Source: Pseudomonadota bacterium
GTDB taxonomy: Bacteria; Pseudomonadota; Alphaproteobacteria; Rhizobiales; Beijerinckiaceae
Length of the DNA stretch: 64,000 bases
NCBI GenBank assembly: GCA_020161575.1
Contig: JAIUNR010000001.1
Coordinates: 583,798 to 647,797, forward strand
Direction of reading: 5' to 3'
The notes below the pieces were generated by a model. The model did no database searches. It had not been told where the DNA came from and worked only from the letters and a program-made list of their open reading frames with translations. Below are positions 7,956-16,865 of the stretch, piece after piece (position 1 is the first letter of the stretch; every line of letters starts with the position of its first letter). The position numbers were made by a program, and so were the translations under genes.

Positions 7956-8471
7956 TCACGCATGGGCGGTGTTGTTGTTCAGGAACGCGGCCTGCCCGCG
8001 CGCCTTGTACTGCTCCGCCTTCACAAGATGGCGGCGATCGGGGCCGAAATAGGTGTCGGTACGGATGAAGGGACGGGGATTGAGCACCACCTTGGCGATG
8101 CGCTGATACAGGCCCTTGGCGGAGATCGGCTTGACCAGCATTTCCGAGACGCCGGCATCGCGGGCCTCGAACACGCGCGAGCGCTCGGCATAGCCGGTGA
8201 TCATGATGATCGGCACGAAGGGATTCGGGCTGGTATCGGGCTGGCGGATCATCTTGGTCAGCTCGATACCGTCGAAAACGGGCATCGACCAATCGGTGAT
8301 CACGACATCGGGGAGGTGGGTCGCGAAAGCCTCAAGCCCGGCGGCGCCGTCCTCGGCCTCGAAAACCTCGCGCGTGCCGAATCCGTGCAGCAAGGTGCGG
8401 ATGATCCGGCGCATGTAGGAATTGTCATCGATGATGAGAAAACGCAGGCGGCTGCAATCAACGCGAAACAT
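7956..8471 (-). CDS. CheY-like single-domain response regulator
   Basis: 171 residues. The receiver domain spans residues 9-128: acidic pair Asp15/Asp16 in FLIIDDNSYMRRIIRTLL, phosphoacceptor Asp60 in VVITDWSMPVFDG, Thr92 in IIMITGY and Lys114 in MLVKPISAKG. All canonical positions are intact. The remaining 40 residues (NPRPFIRTDTYFGPDRRH) are a short tail without an output domain. It is the first gene of a pair with the Hpt protein, so the two may form a phosphorelay segment whose kinase lies elsewhere. Confidence 0.9.
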   Translation of the reverse strand: MFRVDCSRLRFLIIDDNSYMRRIIRTLLHGFGTREVFEAEDGAAGLEAFATHLPDVVITDWSMPVFDGIELTKMIRQPDTSPNPFVPIIMITGYAERSRVFEARDAGVSEMLVKPISAKGLYQRIAKVVLNPRPFIRTDTYFGPDRRHLVKAEQYKARGQAAFLNNNTAHA

Positions 8472-8637
8472 GGACAGCTCGGCGCGTCACGGATTCTGCC
8501 GCCGGAACCTGGGTGTGACGCTATACAAGCCCTGTTCCGCTTCCGATTCTTCGGTAAGCTGAGCTTAGGCGGTCTTCGTTAACGAGGACTGAAATGTATC
8601 GGAAACAGGAATTGGTTCCGCTTCCCGAGAGGTTCGC

Positions 8638-9813
8638 GTGCTGGTCAAGACCCGTTCGGTCGCCTTGCTTGTCTGCGCTGAAATCGCGGCGATGTCGCTC
8701 TGGTTCGTTTCGGCGGCGATCCTGCCCGAAATGGCGCGTGAAGCCGTCATAAGCCCCTTGCGTCAGGCGATGCTCTCGAGCGGCGTGCAGGCCGGGTTCG
8801 TGATCGGCGCGCTCGCCAGCGCGGTCTCGGGGTTGGCCGATCGCTTCGATCCGCGGCGCGTCTTCGTGCTCGCGGCGCTGGGGGCGGCGGCAGCCAATCT
8901 TCTCCTGCTCGCCGTGCCGCCTGGGCATGGCCTCGCGATCCTCGCGCGCCTACTCACCGGAATCCTTCTCGCCGGGGTTTATCCCGTCGGCATGAAGATC
9001 GCGGTGGGGTGGGGCAATCGGGATCGCGGATTCCTTGTCGGGCTGCTGGTGGGCGCGCTGACATTGGGCTCCGCCGCGCCTCATCTCCTCGCCCTTCTGG
9101 GCGGCGCCGAGTGGCGCAATGGCGTCCTGCTCGCTTCCGCTCTGGCGGCGGCGGGCGGTCTCCTCGTTCTGGGCGCGGGGCTTGGTCCCCATCATGCGCA
9201 GGCGCGACGTTTCGACACCACTGTCATTCCCACCGCCTGGCGTGACCGGCGCATCCGCCTCGCCTATGCCGGTTATCTCGGCCATATGTGGGAGCTCTAC
9301 GCGATGTGGGCGTGGCTCGCCGCTGCCCTGACCGCTTCCTATTCGCTGCGCCAGGGTATCGATGCGGCTTGGCTTGGGCGCCTGACGACTTTCCTGGCCA
9401 TCGCGGGCGGCGCGTTCGCCTGCCTTGCCGGCGGGCATCTCGCGGACCGGATCGGCAAGGCGCAGGTAGCGATGGGATCGATGATGGCGAGCGCACTTGC
9501 CGCGCTGGCGGTCGCGGCGAGTTTCGGCGGGCCCGTCTGGCTGGTGATGCCGCTCGCCATCGTGTGGGGGATCACGATCATCCCGGATTCAGCGCAATTC
9601 TCGGCGCTGGTCGCGGATGCCGCGCCGCCGGATCAGGCCGGCAGTCTCATGACGCTGCAAACCGCGCTCGGTTTCGCGCTGACCTTCTTCACGGTGCAGT
9701 TCACGCCGCTGGTTGCGGAGGCGCTCGGTTGGCCTGCGACGCTTGCGATCATGGCGCTTGGCCCTGTTTTCGGCGTTATCGCCATGCGTCGGCTGATCGC
9801 GCTCGATTCATAG
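8638..9813 (+). CDS. MFS family transporter
   Basis: 391 residues with about 12 hydrophobic segments. The conserved loop 2-3 region reads SGLADRFDPRRVFVLAAL (residues 63-80) and the second-half equivalent is GGHLADRIGKAQVAMGS. The start is a GTG preceded by GAGAGG; an ATG 44 bases upstream is out of frame. Inner-membrane secondary transporter, substrate unknown. It stands alone, converging on nadK. Confidence 0.85.
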   Translation: MLVKTRSVALLVCAEIAAMSLWFVSAAILPEMAREAVISPLRQAMLSSGVQAGFVIGALASAVSGLADRFDPRRVFVLAALGAAAANLLLLAVPPGHGLAILARLLTGILLAGVYPVGMKIAVGWGNRDRGFLVGLLVGALTLGSAAPHLLALLGGAEWRNGVLLASALAAAGGLLVLGAGLGPHHAQARRFDTTVIPTAWRDRRIRLAYAGYLGHMWELYAMWAWLAAALTASYSLRQGIDAAWLGRLTTFLAIAGGAFACLAGGHLADRIGKAQVAMGSMMASALAALAVAASFGGPVWLVMPLAIVWGITIIPDSAQFSALVADAAPPDQAGSLMTLQTALGFALTFFTVQFTPLVAEALGWPATLAIMALGPVFGVIAMRRLIALDS

Positions 9814-9833
9814 GGCTGCCGCGCGCTTGCGCG

Positions 9834-10616
9834 TCAATGCCCGAATTGCTCGCGCAGGATCCGCTCTTCCAGCGAATGGCCGGGATCGTGCAGCATGACG
9901 AGATCGGTCTTGCGATCCATCGCGATATGGATCTCGGCGGCGTCGCGCACCTCGAAATGATCGGCCACCGCCGAGACAGGGCGTTTCTCGGCTTCGAGCA
10001 CGCGGATGGAGATCGTTGTCTTGTCCGGCAGGAGGGCGCCGCGCCAATGCCGTGGGCGAAAGGTCGAGATCGGCGTCAGCGCGATCAGCGGGGCGTCGAG
10101 CGGCAGGATCGGCCCGTTGGCAGAGAAGTTATAGGCCGTCGAGCCGGTCGGGGTCGCGACCAGCACGCCGTCCGCCACCAATTCGGGCAGGCGGACGCGC
10201 TTGTTGATCGAGATTTCGAGTTTTGCGGCCTGATAGGATTGGCGCAGGAGTGAAACTTCGTTGAGCGCCCGTGCCTCGGTCGTCGCGCCATGCGCGTCGC
10301 GCACGCGCATGTTCAGCGGGTGGACGACCGATCGTTCCGCCGCTTGTATCCGCTCGATCAGCCTGTCCTCGTGGAACTCGTTCATCAGGAAGCCGACGGA
10401 GCCGCGATTCATCCCGTAGATGGGTTTTCCCGTCCCGAGGAAGCGATGAAGCGTCTGCAGCATTAACCCGTCGCCGCCGAGCGCGACGATGACATCGGCA
10501 TCCTCGGGCGCGACTTCGCCATAGAAACGCGAGAGACGGCGCGCCGCTAGCTGGGCTTCGTCCGTGCCGGAAGCGATGAAGGCGAGGCGGGGCGGGGCGC
10601 TGGTGCTCTGGGACAT
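9834..10616 (-). CDS. nadK: NAD kinase
   Basis: 260 residues. The GGDG motif that binds the nucleotide phosphates is at residues 47-50 ([15 protein letters not shown]), and ALNEVSLLR with the substrate-binding Asn-Glu and [17 protein letters not shown] follow, as in the PpnK family. It phosphorylates NAD to NADP in the cytoplasm. The start at 10616 leaves the family-typical N-terminus; 20 further codons upstream are open but overlap the terminator of the neighbouring gene. Confidence 0.93.
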   Translation of the reverse strand: MSQSTSAPPRLAFIASGTDEAQLAARRLSRFYGEVAPEDADVIVALGGDGLMLQTLHRFLGTGKPIYGMNRGSVGFLMNEFHEDRLIERIQAAERSVVHPLNMRVRDAHGATTEARALNEVSLLRQSYQAAKLEISINKRVRLPELVADGVLVATPTGSTAYNFSANGPILPLDAPLIALTPISTFRPRHWRGALLPDKTTISIRVLEAEKRPVSAVADHFEVRDAAEIHIAMDRKTDLVMLHDPGHSLEERILREQFGH

Positions 10617-10658
10617 GAAGCCGGTTCCGGTTTGAACCACCTTGTGCTCTCTGCCGGG

Positions 10659-10687
10659 AAAAAGGCAAGGCGGCAATCCGCCTTGCC
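10659..10687 (-). terminator. Intrinsic terminator of the metallo-beta-lactamase-fold gene
   Basis: Read on the minus strand, GGCAAGGCGG (10687-10678) and its exact complement (10673-10664) form a 10-bp stem with a 4-nt loop, followed by five T residues (10663-10659). It lies 25 bp after the stop of the gene at 10712-11695 and before nadK. Confidence 0.85.
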
Positions 10688-10711
10688 CGTGATCATGTCA
10701 GCCCCTGATGG

Positions 10712-11695
10712 TCATGACCAATGGGCGGGCACGAAGCGGTAGCCCGCGCCTTCCTTGGCGATATAGCCCGAGGCGGGGAAGGAGGCGTGATAGAAGGACA
10801 CCCGCAGCTTGTCCGTCGCGGCCATGTCGAGGATGCGCTTGCGCGTCGCCACGGCCTTCGCGCCGTCCATGTCGAAGAGGATCTGCCAATCCGGGTTGGC
10901 GGCGAAGATCACCGGGGAATTGGTGATGTCCGCGACATAGAGCATCTTCTGGTTGCCCGAGGCGATGGCGAAGGCCGTGTGGCCCGGCGTATGGCCGGAA
11001 GCCTCGATCGCGGTGATGCCGGTCACCACCTCGTCGCCCCATTTGAAGCGCTTCACATCATTGGCACTGGGCTTGAGAACCCGGTGAACGCCCTGGAACG
11101 CGCCCTTCATGCCCTCGGGCGCGGCGGCCATCTTGGCGTCGTCCATCCAGAACGCCCATTCGGCCTCCGGCACCATGATCTCGGCATTGGGGTAGACCAG
11201 CTTGCCATCCTTCGCGCGCACGCCCTGGAGGTGATCGCCATGGAAATGGCTGAGGATCACCGCATCGACCGCCGCCGGATCGATACCGGCCGCCTTCATC
11301 GCCCCGGCGATGCGCCCCATGCTCGGCCCGCCATTGTCGTTGAAACCGGTATCGATCAGCACCAGCTTCGAGCCGGTATTGACCAGCAGGGCCGTGAAGG
11401 TGAGGGTGAGCTTGTCCGTCGGAAGGAAATTGGCTGCCAATGCCTTCTTCACATCATCGAGCGGCGCGTTCTTGACGAAAGCGGCGTCGAGCGGACGCTG
11501 CGCCTCGCCGTCATGGAGCGCGGTAATTTCGAAATCGCCCAGCTTGAAGCGATGGAAGGAAAGGGCCGGCCCGGTGGCTAGCGGTGCCTTGGCGAGGGTC
11601 GGCACGGAAACGCCGGTGAGAAGCGCTGGCGCGGCAATCAGCGCTGCGCCGGCAAGGCTCGGCCCCGCGAGCATATGGCGACGAGAAATGGACAT
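10712..11695 (-). CDS. Exported metallo-beta-lactamase-fold hydrolase
   Basis: 327 residues. The N-terminus SISRRHMLAGPSLAGAALI is a twin-arginine type signal, so the protein is probably exported folded. The metal site HxHxDH is intact in VDAVILSHFHGDHLQGV, and later metal ligands sit in ASGHTPGHTAFAI. Upstream KLVLIDTGFNDNGG also fits the family. Relatives include lactonases and quorum-quenching enzymes, but the substrate cannot be inferred. It is monocistronic with its own terminator. Confidence 0.87.
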   Translation of the reverse strand: MSISRRHMLAGPSLAGAALIAAPALLTGVSVPTLAKAPLATGPALSFHRFKLGDFEITALHDGEAQRPLDAAFVKNAPLDDVKKALAANFLPTDKLTLTFTALLVNTGSKLVLIDTGFNDNGGPSMGRIAGAMKAAGIDPAAVDAVILSHFHGDHLQGVRAKDGKLVYPNAEIMVPEAEWAFWMDDAKMAAAPEGMKGAFQGVHRVLKPSANDVKRFKWGDEVVTGITAIEASGHTPGHTAFAIASGNQKMLYVADITNSPVIFAANPDWQILFDMDGAKAVATRKRILDMAATDKLRVSFYHASFPASGYIAKEGAGYRFVPAHWS

Positions 11696-11940
11696 GGCAT
11701 TCTCCTTTTATGGGCGGTTGTTCGGCATTGGCCACCGAAACAGGTTCATCCTTGTTCCCCGCGGGTAAGGAAACTAGCGTGGGCGATCGTGAAATCAATT
11801 CACGCTTTTGCAAGCGCGGCCCGGCATCTACGCAGAAGGGTCCGGGCATTCATTCCTTTTTTAGCATTCCTTGTAACTATGCGCTCTGTTTGTATTCGAT
11901 GGCGCGACAAGAATGGCGCGGCATATCCTAGGGGGCATTG

Positions 11941-13938
11941 ATGTCATCTGGTAAAGCTGGTGGCGCTTTCGGGCGGTTTGGTCGTTCGGTTACGTGGAAA
12001 ATTGCATTGATCGCTCTGGGCCCTCTTGTGGGGCTGGGCCTGACGGTTGCCCTGAATGGGTATTCCAATTCGGTCGTGCAGGAGGCGGAGCTGCGCTACA
12101 AGGCGGCTTCGGACGATTTCGACCAGATCGATATCGTTAATTCGTCCTTCTCGTTGGCCAATTCACGGATCGCGGGTTATCTCGAAAGCCGCACGGAGGC
12201 GGTGGAGAACGAGATCCTTAGCGGCCTCGACGATGCGAACAAGGCCCTCGATACCCTTAAATCCTCTAAGGACCCGCAGGTGCGCGAGGGCGCGGCCGGG
12301 GTGAGCGAGACCCAGGCCAAGGTCCGCGCAAGTTTCGCGAAGCTTGTCGAGCAGGTGCGCCTCGTCGGGCGCAGCAGCGACGAGGGCTTGACCGAGGATC
12401 TCGACAAGATGACCGAGGTGCTGGCGGCGCTTTTCGAGGGTGCCGTATCAACCCACGAGAATTTCCGCTCGCTTGCCATGACCTATGCCGATCTGCGCGG
12501 CATCGAGCTGCGTTACCGCTGGAAGCGCGATTCGCGGCTGGAAACCCGTATCGAGTTCATGCGCTCCGGCCTGACCTCCAAGCTTGAGGCGGCGGATTTC
12601 GATAAAGCGCAGGCGGAAATGCTGTTCGAATCCCTGAACAAGCAGAAGGCCATTTTCGAGGCATGGCGCAAAGGGATCTCGGATGAGAAAGTCCTGAGGG
12701 ATGAAACGCTTGCGCTCGCCAAGCGGGGTGCTGTCGCGACAGCCGCGCTGCGTGAGCGCGCCGAGGCCCGGCAGATCCAGGCTCGCCGCGAGAGCGCCAA
12801 AGCTGATCAACTGTCATCCCGTTTCATGATTGCGGCGGCCACGCTTGCGGCACTCGCATCCATCGCGATGATCGTGTTGATCGGGCGCAGCCTCGGCGTG
12901 GCGCTTTCCCGACTGGCGAATGCCATGGGCCGCGTCGCCAATAGCGAGGCCAATGTCGAGATCCCCTATCTCGACCGCCGCGACGAGATTGGCGGCATGA
13001 GCCACGCGCTTCGCGTCTTCCAGGCATCGATCGAGGAACGCGCGATGCTGGCGAGGACGGCAGAGGAAGAGGCGGCCTTGCGCCTCGAGCGCGCACGCCT
13101 GGTCGAACAGGCGATCGCGGGGTTCGGTGCTTCCATCGAGTCAGCCTTGCAGCATCTTGAGCACAGCGCGGACAAGATGCGCAACGCCTCCCAGACGCTC
13201 GACGCGGATTCGCGGGCGCTGACCAGCCAGGCCGAGGTCGCGGGTAACGCGACGGCGATCGCCTCGCGCGAGGTTTCCTCCGTTGCCGTGGCGGCCGAGC
13301 AATTGTCGAAATCCATCGACGAGGTTTCCCGTCAGGCCGTACGCTCGACCGAGGTGGCGGACCGCGCTGTCCAGCAATCGCGCCGCGCGACATCCATGAT
13401 GGGCGAACTGGCCTCCGAAGCCGATCAGATCGGCGACGTGGTGGAACTCATCCGCTCCATCGCTGGGCAGACCAATCTGCTCGCCCTCAACGCCACGATC
13501 GAAGCGGCGCGCGCCGGAGAGGCCGGCAAGGGCTTCGCGGTCGTCGCCTCGGAGGTCAAGGCGCTGGCGAGCCAGACGGCAAAAGCCACGGAAGAGATCG
13601 TCCAGCGCATCACCTCGATTCAGGCGGCTTCCGGCGATGTCTCGGAAGCCATCGGCCATATCGGCGGGATCCTGTCGGAGATGAGCTCGATCGCGACTTC
13701 GGTGGCTTCGGCGGTCGAGGAACAGTCGAGCGCGATCAGCACGATCAGCGATAACGTCAACGAGGCGGCTCGCTCTTCCGCCGAAGGCGCCAGCGCCATT
13801 CGCGACGCCGAAGCGCGTGCTACGTCCAGCCGGCAAACCTCCGGCGAAGTCGCCGGGGCGGCCCAGACTGTCGCGAGCGAGGCGGAATCGCTCAAGGGCG
13901 TGGTCTCCACCTTCCTTCAGGATGTCCGGGCCGCCTGA
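11941..13938 (+). CDS. Methyl-accepting chemotaxis protein
   Basis: 665 residues from the ATG at 11941 (a TTG codon just before it is also in frame); CTAGGGGG precedes it. Transmembrane segment 1 lies at about 18-38. A roughly 250-residue all-helical periplasmic sensor follows, similar in size to helical bimodular domains. Segment 2 is at about 296-316, then HAMP, then the signalling domain. The conserved hairpin tip [20 protein letters not shown] is near residue 510. It signals to CheA/CheW; no che genes are near. The ligand is unknown. Confidence 0.94.
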   Translation: MSSGKAGGAFGRFGRSVTWKIALIALGPLVGLGLTVALNGYSNSVVQEAELRYKAASDDFDQIDIVNSSFSLANSRIAGYLESRTEAVENEILSGLDDANKALDTLKSSKDPQVREGAAGVSETQAKVRASFAKLVEQVRLVGRSSDEGLTEDLDKMTEVLAALFEGAVSTHENFRSLAMTYADLRGIELRYRWKRDSRLETRIEFMRSGLTSKLEAADFDKAQAEMLFESLNKQKAIFEAWRKGISDEKVLRDETLALAKRGAVATAALRERAEARQIQARRESAKADQLSSRFMIAAATLAALASIAMIVLIGRSLGVALSRLANAMGRVANSEANVEIPYLDRRDEIGGMSHALRVFQASIEERAMLARTAEEEAALRLERARLVEQAIAGFGASIESALQHLEHSADKMRNASQTLDADSRALTSQAEVAGNATAIASREVSSVAVAAEQLSKSIDEVSRQAVRSTEVADRAVQQSRRATSMMGELASEADQIGDVVELIRSIAGQTNLLALNATIEAARAGEAGKGFAVVASEVKALASQTAKATEEIVQRITSIQAASGDVSEAIGHIGGILSEMSSIATSVASAVEEQSSAISTISDNVNEAARSSAEGASAIRDAEARATSSRQTSGEVAGAAQTVASEAESLKGVVSTFLQDVRAA

Positions 13939-13962
13939 GCCCGCTATCCGTGAGAAATTGCG

Positions 13963-13990
13963 AACCGCCGGGGAAACCCGGCGGTTTTTG
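13963..13990 (+). terminator. Intrinsic terminator after the chemotaxis receptor gene
   Basis: AACCGCCGGG (13963-13972), GAAA tetraloop and CCCGGCGGTT (13977-13986) form a 10-bp stem followed by TTTTG. It begins 25 bp after the stop codon. Confidence 0.9.
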
Positions 13991-14010
13991 TTTGCGCTGC
14001 TCCTCGCCTC

Positions 14011-14418
14011 TTACGAAGCGGCGGCAGGCGTGATCTCGAAATGGAAGACCTTGGCGATGATCTGCCAGCGACCATCGAGATGCACGAAAGTCAGCAGGTC
14101 CGTGAAAGCCTTCTCGGCGATGGAACATTCGAGCCGGACAAAGGCTGTGACCGGCCCGGCGAACTCGATCGAGACGATGCGCTCTCCGGCGCGGCTCTCG
14201 TTGCGGCTGGCCGGAGAAGGGCGCCGGTCGACCATGGGGAAATAGGCTTCCATCGTCATATGGGTCAGGCGGCCCTCCGACGCGCAGGCATAGAGCGCGG
14301 CCGGATGGAAAACCTGTCTCAGCCGCGCCGTGTCGCTGTGGTGAAGGCCGTCGAGATACTGGCGGCAAGCCGCCAGTATCTCTTCGAAGCGCGGGTCAAG
14401 CGAGGACGCCTGTGTCAC
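14011..14418 (-). CDS. NTF2-like (lumazine-binding type) protein
   Basis: 135 residues with a cone-shaped NTF2-like fold: LAACRQYLDGLHHSDTARLR, then FHPAALYACASEGRLTHMTM and LTFVHLDGRWQIIAKVFHFE at the C-terminus. The fold serves as a small-ligand pocket or isomerase. The GTG start overlaps the stop of the preceding glutathione transferase gene by 4 bp (GTGA), which indicates translational coupling and a linked function, perhaps in detoxification. Confidence 0.8.
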   Translation of the reverse strand: MTQASSLDPRFEEILAACRQYLDGLHHSDTARLRQVFHPAALYACASEGRLTHMTMEAYFPMVDRRPSPASRNESRAGERIVSIEFAGPVTAFVRLECSIAEKAFTDLLTFVHLDGRWQIIAKVFHFEITPAAAS

Positions 14419-15029
14419 GCTGCCAACAACCCCTCAGCCTTCATCGCGGCCTGAACCGCGGCACGGCCGGCGACCCGGCCCTGATAGGCCTTGAGGTTCG
14501 GATACGGATCGAGCGGGATACCCACGAAATTCGTCCAGTTGGTCACGACAAAGGCATAAGCGTCCGCAATCGTGAAATCCTTGCCTGTGAGATAGGTGCG
14601 GCCATCGGAGATTGTCTTGTCGAGGAAAGCGAGACGCTTCTCGACATTGGCGCGCGCGCCGACCTTCGCGTCATCGCTGCTGGCAGGGTTGAAGAGCGGC
14701 ACGAAGGCTTTATGGAATTCGGAGGAGATGAAGGTCAGCCATTCGTTGAGCCGCGCGCGTTCGAACGTGCCGGCGGCAGGGGCAAGCTTGGCCTCCGGGT
14801 TGCTGTCGGCCAGATGCTGGAGAATCGCGGCGCCTTCCGTCAGGACCTGGCTGGGCGCAACCTCGATCGCCGGGACATAGCCCTTGGGGTTGATCGCCCA
14901 GAAATCCGCGCCCTTCTCGGTTTTCTTCGCCTTGATGTCGACCTTTTCGATCTCGTGCGGCTTGCCGATTTCCTTCAGCGTGATGTGGGAGGCGAGCGAG
15001 CAGGAGCCGGGAGAATAGTAGAGTTTCAT
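14415..15029 (-). CDS. gstA: Beta-class glutathione S-transferase
   Basis: 204 residues. MKLYYSPGSCSLASHITLKE places Cys10 where bacterial beta-class enzymes bind glutathione. The thioredoxin-like domain continues to WAINPKGYVPAIEV and LTEGAAILQHLAD. The helical domain follows, with LTGKDFTIADAYAFVV. Cytosolic conjugation or thiol redox enzyme. It is divergent from an HxlR regulator, and a perfect dyad (15121-15136) lies between the two starts, so regulation by that protein is likely. The NTF2-like gene is coupled downstream. Confidence 0.9.
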   Translation of the reverse strand: MKLYYSPGSCSLASHITLKEIGKPHEIEKVDIKAKKTEKGADFWAINPKGYVPAIEVAPSQVLTEGAAILQHLADSNPEAKLAPAAGTFERARLNEWLTFISSEFHKAFVPLFNPASSDDAKVGARANVEKRLAFLDKTISDGRTYLTGKDFTIADAYAFVVTNWTNFVGIPLDPYPNLKAYQGRVAGRAAVQAAMKAEGLLAA

Positions 15030-15120
15030 GGGTAATCCCTTGAGGTTTGTGCGACGGGTGGAACCTAGCGCTATGATTCCGTTTGTGTAGCTGATTTCTT
15101 TTTGTTACTTGCTGTTTCGC

Positions 15121-15136
15121 GTTACCGATTGGTAAC
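15121..15136. promoter_or_regulatory. Perfect dyad between gst and HxlR genes, probable operator
   Basis: GTTACC-GATT-GGTAAC is an exact 6+4+6 inverted repeat, with a further GTTACT half-site nearby at 15104-15109. It sits 42 bp before the HxlR start and about 92 bp before the gst start. Winged-helix HxlR dimers commonly bind such dyads in their own divergent promoter regions. Confidence 0.6.
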
Positions 15137-15177
15137 CTGCGATTGGCTCCGACGGGGCTTGGCCATAAGGTGAGGAA

Positions 15178-15582
15178 ATGGCGCTCAAGATCCGCAAGAA
15201 CCGTTCTTCCGCCCCACCGCCCAAATGCGTGGTTGCCAGCTGCATGGCGCTGATCGGCGGCGCCTGGACACCCAACATCATCTGGTATCTGTCAGGCGGA
15301 CCGCGACGCTTCGGTGAGCTTCGGATCGACATGCCCGGCATCTCGCCGAAAATGCTCTCGACCCGTCTGCGGGAGATGGAAAAAGCCGGCGTCCTGCGGC
15401 GCGAGGTCATGCCGACCTCGCCGCCCTCGGTCGAATATGCCCTTACCGATCTCGGCGCCGAGCTGCTGCCCGCGATCGTGGCGATCGCCGAGGTCGGGCA
15501 CAAGCTGAAGGCGCGCGAGAATGCCGCATGTGGGCAGGGTGAGAACGACCGTCCTGCCGGCCAGCCGCTTGCCGCTGAATAG
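15178..15582 (+). CDS. HxlR-family transcriptional regulator
   Basis: 134 residues. The HxlR signature is clear: CVVASCMALIGGAWTPNIIW near residues 18-37, RFGELRIDMPGISPKMLSTR as the recognition helix region and LREMEKAGVLRREV with the wing. An N-terminal Cys (Cys18) and a second Cys (Cys23) occupy positions used as redox or electrophile sensors in relatives such as YodB and HypR. GTGAGGAA precedes the ATG. It likely controls the divergent gst/NTF2 operon and itself. The acyltransferase gene begins 11 bp downstream. Confidence 0.9.
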   Translation: MALKIRKNRSSAPPPKCVVASCMALIGGAWTPNIIWYLSGGPRRFGELRIDMPGISPKMLSTRLREMEKAGVLRREVMPTSPPSVEYALTDLGAELLPAIVAIAEVGHKLKARENAACGQGENDRPAGQPLAAE

Positions 15583-15593
15583 CCGAGCCTGCC

Positions 15594-16655
15594 ATGGGGG
15601 AGAATGTGAAGGCGCGAGCACAAGGGGAGCCGCGCTCACCTTTGCATTGGGTTGATCTGGCCAAGGGGATCTGCATCATCCTTGTCGTGATGATGCATTC
15701 CGCGCTCGGCGTTGAACTCCGACCGGGCGATACCAGCTTTGTCCATGCGGTTGTCGGCTGGACGAAGCCGTTCCGCATGCCGGATTTTTTCCTGCTCTCC
15801 GGGTTTCTCGCGGCGGGAATCGTACGGCTCGACTGGCGCGCCTTCCTTGATCGGCGCGTGCTCCATTACCTCTATTTCTACGTCCTCTGGCTTGTGATCG
15901 TGCTGGCAGTGAAAGCGGCGGCGCTCGGAATCACAGCGCCCTCCGCCTTCGCCATGGCGGTGCTCAAGGGGTTGATAGAACCCTTCTCGACACTCTGGTT
16001 CATCTACATCCTGCCGGCTTTCATGCTGGTCGCGCGCGCGGCGCGGGGCAGGGCGGCGCTGCCGGTTCTGGCGGTCGCGCTGTTCCTCCATCTTTTTGCC
16101 GCCCGTTATCTCTCCGGTGGCGATTACGCGCTGAGCGCCGAGATGACGCCCTCTACCGCCTTCGACAGTTTCACCCTGTTCCTGATCTTTTTCCTGGCGG
16201 GCTATCTCGGCGCCGCATGGATCGGCGGGATCGCCGCCTGGGCAATGCGCCAGCCGAAGGGTGCGCTGGCCCTGCTGGCTGTCTGGGCTGCTTTTCACAC
16301 TCTGCTGCTTGCCAAAGGCGTGGCGGGCGCGCCATTCATGCCGCTGCTGCTCGGACTGGCGGGTGCCGTCGCGGTGACGACCTTCGCGGCGTTGATGACA
16401 AGGCTGCCCTTGACCGGGTGGCTGCGCTATTGCGGACGCCACTCGCTCGCCATCTATCTCGCTTTCGTCATTCCCATGGCGATCACGCGCGAAGGGCTCG
16501 AGCGCCTCGCGCCATGGCTTCATCCCGGCTGGATCGCCTTCAGCGCCATGCTGGCGGGAATACTGGGGCCACTTCTCATCGAGCGGCTCGCGGTGCGGAC
16601 AGGTTTGGGATTTCTCTTCATCCGGCCCGTTTGGGCGCGATTGCGAGCGCTTTGA
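15594..16655 (+). CDS. Acyltransferase 3 family membrane protein
   Basis: 353 residues with about 10 hydrophobic segments. The N-terminal WVDLAKGICIILVVMMHSAL carries the conserved His of the family, followed by PFRMPDFFLLSGFLA with the Arg-x-Pro-x-Phe-F element. Such proteins O-acylate surface polysaccharides or other substrates across the inner membrane. It starts 11 bp after the HxlR gene, so it may be cotranscribed with it. Substrate unknown. Confidence 0.88.
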   Translation: MGENVKARAQGEPRSPLHWVDLAKGICIILVVMMHSALGVELRPGDTSFVHAVVGWTKPFRMPDFFLLSGFLAAGIVRLDWRAFLDRRVLHYLYFYVLWLVIVLAVKAAALGITAPSAFAMAVLKGLIEPFSTLWFIYILPAFMLVARAARGRAALPVLAVALFLHLFAARYLSGGDYALSAEMTPSTAFDSFTLFLIFFLAGYLGAAWIGGIAAWAMRQPKGALALLAVWAAFHTLLLAKGVAGAPFMPLLLGLAGAVAVTTFAALMTRLPLTGWLRYCGRHSLAIYLAFVIPMAITREGLERLAPWLHPGWIAFSAMLAGILGPLLIERLAVRTGLGFLFIRPVWARLRAL

Positions 16656-16661
16656 TGCGCG

Positions 16662-16736
16662 TGGTGCCGGCGGAGAGGATCGAACTCCCGACCTTCGGTT
16701 TACAAAACCGCTGCACTACCGCTGTGCTACGCCGGC
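16662..16736 (-). tRNA. tRNA-Thr (anticodon TGT)
   Basis: On the minus strand the acceptor GCCGGCG pairs with CGCCGGC, the anticodon loop reads TTTTGTAAA with TGT, the T arm has GTTCGATCC and CCA is encoded (16664-16662). Confidence 0.95.
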
Positions 16737-16865
16737 ATGGCGGTCTCTATCCCTGATTTTGCGCCCATGCGCAACACCTTGCGTGCTTCCGGCACGCCAA
16801 TTCACGATGTCGGTATTTTCGCCGCTTCTTTCCCTCGCAGGCATCCCGCTTCGCGAAGAATCGGG

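Noticed and set aside
8594-8640. ATG at 8594 as the start of the MFS gene
   Set aside because: It is out of frame with the transporter (44 bases from the GTG), and the frame it opens has no transporter features.
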